From the NCBI GenBank assembly GCA_030704615.1, contig CM060731.1:92546756-92610755 (forward strand): a DNA stretch of 64,000 nt. The letters are read 5' to 3'. Below the pieces are notes generated by a model, which was not told where the DNA came from, searched no databases, and worked only from the letters and a program-made list of their open reading frames with translations. The translations under genes were made by a program, and so were the position numbers. The DNA is from Takakia lepidozioides. Taxonomy: Eukaryota; Streptophyta; Takakiopsida; Takakiales; Takakiaceae. Positions 57,130-64,000 of the stretch are shown one piece after another. How positions within the stretch are numbered: position 1 is the stretch's first letter; each line of letters begins with the position of its first letter.

Positions 57130-57868
57130 TGCAATCTATATATGTTTGTGGTGGTTGTCGAATTTCCTTTTTGGGGGAGTCTTGCTTGGGTAATGTGGAC
57201 GTGGCAGAATGTGCAACAAAAGAAGTCTTGTCACTGGTGACCTACATCATGCAGCGCCACATTTGTTGTTATTGAACGTTTGTTCTGCAGCTGGCAGGTG
57301 GGACATTACAGCAATGGTGAGAAAGATGATGAAGAACATAGCTGGCATCAGAAAGGAAGGGGAAATATTGAAGATAGGAAGGGGGAGGGGGGGGAGGGGG
57401 GCACTCAAAGCAGGCTGTCCTTCACAGGTGCCTCTAGACTTGGCCCAACAATCACTTGCACAACGTACTCAATATTTTGACACAAATCCTGCAAGGCAGT
57501 CAGCACCCAATGAAGCAAAGCAAGCCTAAAGAGGGGACGGTGGTCCTGCACCTTCCAAACCCACCATTGCATTGACCTTTGTTGCGTACAAGCATGCTGG
57601 GTGGGAAGAAATGCCATGAACATATTTCCCTCTATCTACCAACATGACACACGATGGTGTCCTCCAAACTCTGAAACAATATCGGCTGTTAAGAGCAGTT
57701 TTGTTCGTATGACAGTATGGACCACATTCCGATACATTAAACGTTCCATTAATTGTCTCACTTTTTGGCAAAAACTGAAATGTACTAATTTGGTTGTGCC
57801 CAATTGAACATTACGAGTCCTTACAAAATCTCTGGTCTACGAGCGTCAAGCTTAATCTCGACTTGGAT
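57130..57868. other. Unassigned sequence between LINE and CACTA fragments
   Basis: Short ORFs only, plus a G-rich run near 57380-57400. I find no feature that I can support. Confidence 0.4.
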
Positions 57869-58459
57869 TCAGCGAGGAATGTTGTCCGAATCAGAACAGT
57901 CTTCCCCTTCACTGCCCCCATCTGCAATTTGCCTTGCGCTAGTTCTCAACGGCACAATGTCTTCCTCATTAAACTCAACTGCTCCTTCCAAAGAGAGTGG
58001 TTCTGCCATATCAGGTAGATTTCGTGGTTCCCTCAAACCCTCAAAGTCCGCATTCTCCCCAAGGTCCAACTCAGTCACATCGGCCACGACTCGTTTGGCC
58101 CGGGGGTCTTTGTGAAGAACCACCTTCCATCCAGACTCATCGGTGTCATCTGAAAAGAAAACTTGCTCTTCTTGCCATGGGAAAATGAATGGCTCTTCAT
58201 CTGCTGGTAGCAACCTTCTGAAATCAACAAGAAAGAACCTGTACTCATCCCGATTCATGGTGACATTCTCTCCCACCATGTTGGCTCTCACCCAAGAACA
58301 CCGGAAAAGAATTGGCTTCACAAGACCATAGTCTAGTTTCAGGATTTCCTTGATGACTCCTACATATTGTAGGAGGCATGAAATTGGATTCCGATCTCGT
58401 GCACAATTGTAGAATAATAGAAAATTCTTTGTGGAGTAGCATTTAGAATTGGAGTGCAA
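57869..58459 (-). pseudogene. CACTA (En/Spm) transposase C-terminal part, DUF4216-like
   Basis: The minus strand reads YVGVIKEILKLDYGLVKPIL, FRCSWVRAN, RDEYRFFLVDFRRLL, DEEPFIFPWQEEQVFFSDD and GWKVVLHKDPRAKRV. That order of motifs is the DUF4216 domain found at the C-terminal side of plant TNP2/En-Spm transposase proteins. An acidic tail follows (FNEEDIVPLRTS ... GGSEGEDCSDSDNIPR). No transposase core, DUF4218 or CACTA terminal repeats are visible nearby, so this is a fragment. Confidence 0.8.
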
Positions 58460-59047
58460 ATGAACAAGAATTGGATGTGAATTGCACTATGGGGTTCGAT
58501 AATTTGATAGAATTGGGTAGGATGCTAGAACGGAAGTAAATTCAGATAATGGGGATGATAATTGGTAGGAATGGGGTTATTAGGATAGATGTTAGCCCAT
58601 TGAATCAGTGCTAGGTAGTTATGGTAGTTAGAGTAGGACACTATGAGTTCAGCTGAACCGATGTATTCATGGTCATTCGAGCGAGAGTGCCGAGGCCCTA
58701 GCACATGAGATGCTAGTTTGTCGTTTTCAGTAGCTTAAGTAAGAGATAAGAAGAATATGAGTAGTGTGATGAGACAATGATCTGATGAAAGACTCTGTAA
58801 ACTTCATGTTAATGTGATGAGATGTTGGAGTTTAATGGGAAGAATTTTGTGTGAAAGAAAAAGATGAGGATCATTTGATGAAGTGTGCAGATCAATATGA
58901 GAGGAATTTAATTGAGATGAATATTAAGACATTTATTGTTGGGAGACAATTAGAAGTAGATATAGTGTTCTAATCACGACATCCCAGCAAACAAACTCTA
59001 GACTGATTGATCTTTTTCTTTAGGGTTGATTATAGTTTTATCCTACA
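58460..59047 (+). repeat. Putative 5' LTR before a primer-binding site
   Basis: This A/T- and G-rich stretch without ORFs ends 'tatcctaca' six bases before a clear retroelement primer-binding site. A 5' LTR should occupy this position. I could not find its second copy or its left boundary inside the window, so the left limit given is arbitrary. Confidence 0.4.
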
Positions 59048-59053
59048 TCTTTT

Positions 59054-59071
59054 TGGCGCCGCTGCCGGGGA
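59054..59071 (+). promoter_or_regulatory. Retrotransposon primer-binding site, tRNA-Asp type
   Basis: TGGCGCCGCTGCCGGGGA is complementary, with one difference, to the 3' end of tRNA-Asp including CCA, which plant Athila/Tat-type gypsy elements use to prime minus-strand DNA synthesis. Confidence 0.8.
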
Positions 59072-59221
59072 AAGGCCAATCGAATGGGCTATTTTAGAAC
59101 ATTATATTATTGGTAAAAGAAACGTTGGATCAAAAGAGAAACTGAATTATGAAGCTTAGATTAGGGCTTAAAAAAAAAAAAAAACTTAAATCTTTCACGG
59201 TCTGTAGAGGCAAATTCCTGG

Positions 59222-59816
59222 ATGACATATATTGAGACAGATCTTGCACTTCGAATTGGTTATTTAGGCATTGATATTTTGAATTTGGAGGCCAAACTCA
59301 AAGAGTTGGAGGGAAGGAATCATGATTTGACTGTTCAATTGAATTTGGCTCAAACGACAAATTTGGAGGAGATCCGGGCAAAAGATTTTGAGACCGAAGC
59401 TTTATGAGGAGCATTTTCAAAGTGAGATTTCGACCTTGAAGGCAAAGTTAGATACAATCTCAATCAAGAAGGAGAAATCATTACTGGATAATGAAATTTT
59501 GCAAGAAGAAAATCAACTCTTATACATGAAGGTGCAATTTCTTGATTATCAAGTTGCCACTCTCTTATCTGAGAAAGTAAGTTTTGAGCAAGATAATGTA
59601 ATGGCTATTCAACAATGTAAATAAATTGCTTTGGAGGTCATGCAAATAAGGGACCAATTCACTCAATTGAGGAATTTGCAAAAAAACACAATTTTTGAGG
59701 CAAAGCTAAATTCTTGCAATTATCAAAAATCGCAAATTTCTTTGGGGAAGATCAATTTGGACGTGTGTTCAAATTTTGATACATTGAAGGCCATTGAGGA
59801 AAACTCAAGTTGGTGA
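59222..59816 (+). pseudogene. Coiled-coil gag-like ORFs after the primer-binding site
   Basis: Three adjoining ORFs (59222-59407, 59388-59624, 59631-59816) are separated by one frameshift near 59395 and one TAA at 59622. All are rich in Leu, Lys, Glu and Gln with heptad-like spacing (LEAKLKELEGRNHDLTVQL, LLDNEILQEENQLL). Their position just after the primer-binding site fits a gag or pre-gag ORF, but no capsid or zinc-knuckle motif is visible. Confidence 0.45.
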
Positions 59817-60318
59817 TTGTGATAAATTGCTTCAATTGTGCTTACAAACAACAATGCAAGTGTATTACCATGGAGGTGATGATATTTTCATTTCTTTTGA
59901 AATTGATACAATTGTGAAAGGCTACTCTTAGTACATGGTGCCACTTGCATAGTGGCCGAAATGACTTGTGACAGTATAGGTAATTCCAGCCTAGAAAGAC
60001 TACATAGAAAAGCAGGGGAGGGCTTGTAACTTGACACCCACTGTCTCCACGGTGTCATGACAGCAGTGTTGTTTAGCTAAAATTTATCTGGGGAGCCCAT
60101 TCAGACCTTCAAAACAAACGCCCACAAGTTATTTGGGGGGGGAGGTTTTGTCGGTTTTCTATCGGTCAGTCCTACACACTTGTCATCGTATCACCATTTT
60201 GCCGTTTCCGGATTTCCGGCGGCCTGTTTTTTTGCAGAAAACTACGAAGACACCATCCACACGCGTTCATTGCCGTTTTCTGAGGTTTTGGACCCTGTAG
60301 TGGGCAAAGGTTTATATA

Positions 60319-61779
60319 ATGTCGGGGGTTGTGAATTCAAGTTCCGGGGCGGGGTCGTCTGGGGGGCGGAGGAAGAGAAAACGTGCCCACGAGCGGGATA
60401 GCCAGGTCAACAAGCCAGACTACCCGGGACCGGATGCCTTGGATATGGTAAAAGAAGTGGTAGTGGATTATTTCAAGGGTAGGGACATGATGAGGCTAGA
60501 GAGTGCTTATGTCAGGCATGGATGGGAGGGGTTTCAGATTTTTCAGCAAAATATGGAGAGGAAAATGACAAACGCTTTGACGGGGGTTAAGTAGACAGCG
60601 GACAGGGACAAGCCGAAGTTCAATCGGTGGATCCAAAGTAGGGCGAAAGACGCCACCTGGAATTTGAGGCAGCTAATGAAGACATGGAAGGGTAGAACAA
60701 CCGAGGGTCGAGTGCCCTCCGCCGAAGCTGAGTTAATGTGGCGTGTTGAGTATTGGGCTTGCTCGGCAAGTCAGAATTCACATCGCCGGACTAGGGTTGT
60801 CCCTTGGAAGGCGGGGTCATCGGGCGGGGGAGGCACAACTGGTCTTTATTACCTGAACTCTAATGCGAAGGTGGTAGAGATTGGCCCTTACAAAGAAGGA
60901 GGGTATGCTAAGGTCCATCACTGTAGGATTATTGACGATTCTAGAATACCGGAGCGTTGGGAGCTAGCGGGAAAAAAACCCAAATCCAAAAATCCAGAAA
61001 AGGCGTTGAGACAACATAACGACGAGTGTTTGACAGTGAAGTTCCAGCATCCAGGTGTTATCTCGTATTTTGCTGTGAATGCACATGAGGTAGAGGGTTA
61101 CACTCGCTGGTGGAATAGGGGGACAATACGCGACATGATGAACCTTGACAGAAAACGGGGCAACGATTCGGACAACATGGTGATTTTGGAACAAAGGGGA
61201 ATGAAAGCAGAGTTCCAGGAATGCGATCGCTTGCTTCGTTTCCGGAAAGTGCGCAGTAAACTTGCATGGGCACTGGTGTGCATCATGGATGTTGTCCACA
61301 AGAACGGTGTTCTGCACAACGACTTGTCCCCCGACAACATCTTGTTGCATTTTCCAGATGGCACCGAGGAGATCAAGATTGGGGTGTGTGATTGGGGCTT
61401 AACCACCCCATTGGGCATATGCAAAGCCTCGTCGTACCAATTTGAAAACCAAGACAAGCTGGACCGGGAACTCACGAAAAAATGGTGGGTGGAAAAAGAT
61501 ATTGCATCGGTTTTCAATGCGAATGCCACCCCCCCCTCCCCTCCCCATGACATGACGCCGGAGGCCTTTGCCGTTGGGAAGATAACGGTACGAATAAATG
61601 GCGGCGCTCATTATGATCAAAGTATGTTCCAGGACCAATTTACGGGAGGTTGTTGGCATTCAATGCTACAAAGGTTGTACGACAACAACAAGAATGAGAG
61701 AGTCACATTAGCCCATATAGTACTTCGGTTCATGGGCAAGCCATTCAATTGGCCTGAGCCGAAAGACAGTCCTCACTAA
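60319..61779 (+). pseudogene. Kinase-like gene, single in-frame stop (TAG at 60592)
   Basis: One frame runs for 486 codons, interrupted only by TAG at 60592-60594. The N-terminus starts with a basic Gly/Ser-rich segment (GGRRKRKRAHERDSQ) after ATG at 60319. The C-terminal ~370 residues look like a protein-kinase fold: a Gly-loop-like GPYKEGGYAKVHHCR, VLHNDLSPDNILLHF in place of the HRD...N catalytic loop (HND codons 61315-61323), IGVCDWGL in place of DFG, and DMTPEAFAVGKI near the activation-segment/F-helix region. Asp of HND, Asn five residues later and Asp of DWG are all present, so phosphotransfer is conceivable. The usual VAIK Lys may be K126 (LTVKF, counting from 60664). The family appears to be a divergent plant-lineage kinase. 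Whether the stop is real, read through, or spliced out is unknown. Confidence 0.75.
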
Positions 61780-61789
61780 CCTGTTGGTT

Positions 61790-62790
61790 TTTATGGGGGC
61801 TTGTGATGGGACCAGGTGAGGATCCTCACCTACTTTGGATTGGCGTGGCCAATCAATATGCCAAGGGAACCACCTCGCCGCCAAGTCGAAGGCTACTTTT
61901 TTCATGGCCTCCCAATACTCACCAATGGGGTCACCGACCTTATTGGTCTCTAAGGGGGGCACCTTCATCTTTGGCAAATCAAGATTGCGGGGACCCGAGG
62001 TCTTTACCTCGTCCATGCTCTTCTGAACTACCTCTCCCTTGTCTTTTGTTGCCCCACTAATGCCCTCCACTGGCTGCACGCTCATCTAAACTAGCTCCCC
62101 CTTGTCTTTTGTGCCCCCACTAGTGCCCTCCCCTGGCTGCACCTCTCTCCTTCTACGCCTCTTTCTCTTACGCTCCCTCTCCTGGGCCTGTCCTTTCCCC
62201 TTCCCCTCCACTACTTCCCTACCCTCCTTGATGATTAGGGGAACCTCGAGGACACGACGTCTTTTCCTCTTCCTCTTACCGTCCCCACGGGTAGGAACCA
62301 CCACTGTCCCTGCTTTGTCGGTGGCAATCCCACTGCTTGCCACAAGCTTAGCCACGAATGCGCCAAGCTCCTGAACACAAAACCCACAAAATTAGAAACA
62401 AACCAGAAACAAAATGAAAGGCAAAGGAAAGAAAAAAAGGTGAAGGAAAGAGGCTCACCTTTGCGTCCATGACCTCAATGTTGCCCTCGGTCCCCGCTTG
62501 TGGTGCACCCCCCATAACGCCCTCTCGGAATAAGGGTGGAAGCCTATCCCATGCACCCAATAGGCTCGCAGGCGGCGCCCCAAAGTCCATGGTCTTCTTC
62601 ATTGACCGTTCAAGCGACGGACTTCACAAGGGGCCCTCCATAGCCAGTGTCACCTCTCCTCTTCCCCCTCCCTTTCCCGTGCCCCCTTATTTCCCTCTTC
62701 CCTCTTCTTGTCTTCCTCCCTCTTCATTTCCTCCTCCTTCCACCTCATTGCGGCCTCCTTTGAAGCCTCCCTCTTCTCCCGAGGTGAGGA
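61790..62790 (-). pseudogene. Minus-strand hypothetical gene: coiled coil, intron, basic stretch
   Basis: Reading from 62790 down there is a K/E-rich coiled coil (EAAMRWKEEEMKREEDKKRE), then FGAPPASLLGAWDRLPPLF and GNIEVMDAK. A GT-AG intron follows at 62458-62371, then ELGAFVAKLVASSG, then basic runs (KRKRKRRR; RKRKRRRRRE). An in-frame TAG lies at 62088-62086. After it come LPKMKVPPLETNKVGDP and KKVAFDLAARWFPWHIDWP. The basic runs look like nuclear-localisation signals. Similarity to known families is not apparent, and the gene may be the gag-like part of a transposon. Confidence 0.5.
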
Positions 62791-63005
62791 GGAACCCACC
62801 CCCTTCTGAGCCCGTGGGGTGGCGTCCCAGCCTGAACATTGGGTGCACCACCCTCAAGTGGAGGCTCATCCCCAGCCTCAACCTTCGAGGGCGTGGAGGC
62901 CTCGGTTTCATTGCACGTTATCATATTGAGCAGCAGAAGATGCAATCATGATTTCTGAGTTATTCCAGTGGGGATCATTGGGTCTTACCTTCAGTTCCAC
63001 CCCAT

Positions 63006-63428
63006 ATGTATCTGTATGATGCGAAAGTCATGATGCAGAAGGATTCCCAGCTTCGTTCATGGTTTAATTTGGCTTGGAACAACTTGGCCAAAGAGAAATT
63101 GGGCCCTGATGATATTTTCTATAAGGGACATGAAGCCTGGAAATACTTACACTGTTCCAAAGTCATTGGCACACCTCTCACCTATACGGCCAAAGAGTTC
63201 AGGGAGTTCACTCATTTTGCTTACAAGCGATTAAAGCAAGTAGTACAGTTTAAGCTTCCAGACATGGTGGGCCAACACTGTATGCCACGCAGGATTCCGG
63301 AGGAGCCACTTAAAGTTCGGCCACCGAAGCACCTCAGGGGGGAAGATGATTCTGATACTACTGGTTCTACGGAGGAACCTTTTGACATGGCGGAGGACTA
63401 TGCACTACAGATGGCAGAGAAGAAATGA
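63006..63428 (+). CDS. Hypothetical ORF near the 3' end of an LTR element
   Basis: A 140-codon ORF with an aromatic, basic N-terminal half (RSWFNLAWNNLAKEKLGPDD, HFAYKRLKQVVQFKLPD) and an acidic C-terminus (GEDDSDTTGSTEEPFDMAED). It lies just upstream of a polypurine tract and LTR-like sequence, so it is probably the last ORF of a retroelement. I do not recognise the domain. Confidence 0.45.
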   Translation: MYLYDAKVMMQKDSQLRSWFNLAWNNLAKEKLGPDDIFYKGHEAWKYLHCSKVIGTPLTYTAKEFREFTHFAYKRLKQVVQFKLPDMVGQHCMPRRIPEEPLKVRPPKHLRGEDDSDTTGSTEEPFDMAEDYALQMAEKK

Positions 63429-63637
63429 CGGGGATCTCCTATGCCTGAGAGGTTACCTTGTCATCAACCACATGAGGGTCAGACATTTCCATTTGGTGCT
63501 CAATCGCCTCCATCAGCCAGTGACAGGGCTCGAGCTTGCACACAGAGCCCTTCAAGAGACTCTCACCGACAAAAGGGTGCTCGCTCACAAAGGTTTGCTG
63601 ATCCTAAACAGTAAACCGTGAGGACACGGCTTTTTGA

Positions 63638-63652
63638 GAGGGGGAGGGGTAA
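63638..63652 (+). promoter_or_regulatory. Polypurine tract before an LTR
   Basis: The purine-rich string 'gagggggaggggtaa' immediately precedes TGTTAGAGGG. Plus-strand priming sites of LTR elements have this composition and position. Confidence 0.6.
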
Positions 63653-64000
63653 TGTTAGAGGGCTGTCTGTGACTTAGACACTTTTATGGGTTCTGTGGGG
63701 TACCCTTAATTTTTGCGCAGACTTACGGATGGTAGACTTAGACCAACGGAGGCCTTAGGGGTGGTAGACAGGCACAGGCTTTAGGGGTGGTAGACATGCT
63801 TACACACTCAGTCACAGTCGTACACAGCCTATCATAGTCTATCACAGCCATACACAGCCTTACACAGCCCGACACAGCCTTATACAGTTTGTCACAGTCA
63901 ATCACAACCTATCACAGTTAGTCACAGTCTATCACAACTCGACACAGCTTTGCACAGTTTCACACAGCCAGTCACAGCCAGTCACAGCTCGGCACAGTCA
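63653..64000 (+). repeat. Probable 3' LTR start, with 10-bp CACAGCC repeats, runs off the window
   Basis: The sequence begins TGTTAGAGGG right after a polypurine tract, as an LTR would. From about 63795 to the end it consists of roughly twenty 10-base units of the type 'tatcacagcc', 'tacacagcct' and 'agtcacagtc'. No partner LTR is visible in the window. Confidence 0.6.

Overview
The window looks like a repeat-choked nuclear segment from a streptophyte (green plant lineage). The evidence is an intron-rich plant-type LMBR1/LIMR membrane-protein gene with GT-AG introns, PPR sequence of the PLS kind (MYAKCG-type motifs), plant-style Ty3/gypsy elements (one with a tRNA-Asp-type primer site), a CACTA-type DUF4216 fragment and a LINE fragment. 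PLS-type PPR sequence favours a seedless land plant or close relative. I cannot name the species from sequence alone.

Layout. 0.4-7.8 kb: a decayed Ty3/gypsy element between two ~405-bp direct repeats, with gag, zinc knuckle, protease, RT, RNase H and integrase in order, broken by stops and frameshifts and by a ~0.9-kb foreign block. 8.5-16.2 kb: almost pure repeats, namely six short AGTC/GACT hairpins, a 120-bp satellite-like repeat, a 5-kb mosaic of 'cacttgggc...' repeats, and tRNA-derived (SINE-like) sequences. 16.5-22.6 kb: the one gene that looks fully intact, a 14-exon LMBR1/LIMR-family gene (517 codons plus stop by my splice model). 23.0-23.7 kb: a second cluster of the same AGTC-TGYRCC-GACT hairpin. 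23.9-25.1 kb: a SWIM zinc-finger ORF.

25.5-56.3 kb is a rearranged, roughly palindromic region. Blocks A (25.5-26.76) and B (120-bp repeat, 26.76-27.59) reappear inverted at 53.5-55.9 kb. A PPR pseudogene at 34.1-36.07 kb reappears inverted at 40.57-44.06 kb, around a gypsy pol fragment. A multi-exon gene occurs twice (27.6-32.2 and 44.9-49.36 kb). It appears to join a ParB-like 'DGNHR' domain to a divergent permuted amino-methyltransferase and an acidic tail. Both copies are broken, in different places, and both carry a 146-bp palindromic minisatellite in the same intron. Three small inversions can be read directly: inside exon d of the first copy, inside the 36-40.7 kb gypsy element, and at the left end of the 49.5-53.6 kb gypsy element. 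The last element keeps a 1236-codon uninterrupted ORF.

56.3-64 kb holds a LINE RT fragment, a DUF4216 CACTA transposase fragment, a retroelement start with a tRNA-Asp-type primer-binding site and coiled-coil gag-like ORFs, a kinase-like gene with HND/DWG motifs and a single in-frame stop, a minus-strand basic/coiled-coil gene fragment, and the 3' end of another LTR element running off the window with TATCACAGCC-type 10-bp repeats.

Only the LMBR1-like gene looks like an ordinary functioning gene. The kinase-like ORF, the SWIM ORF and the 49.5-53.2 kb pol ORF are close to intact. The rest is decayed transposons, duplicated pseudogenes and satellite-like repeats.
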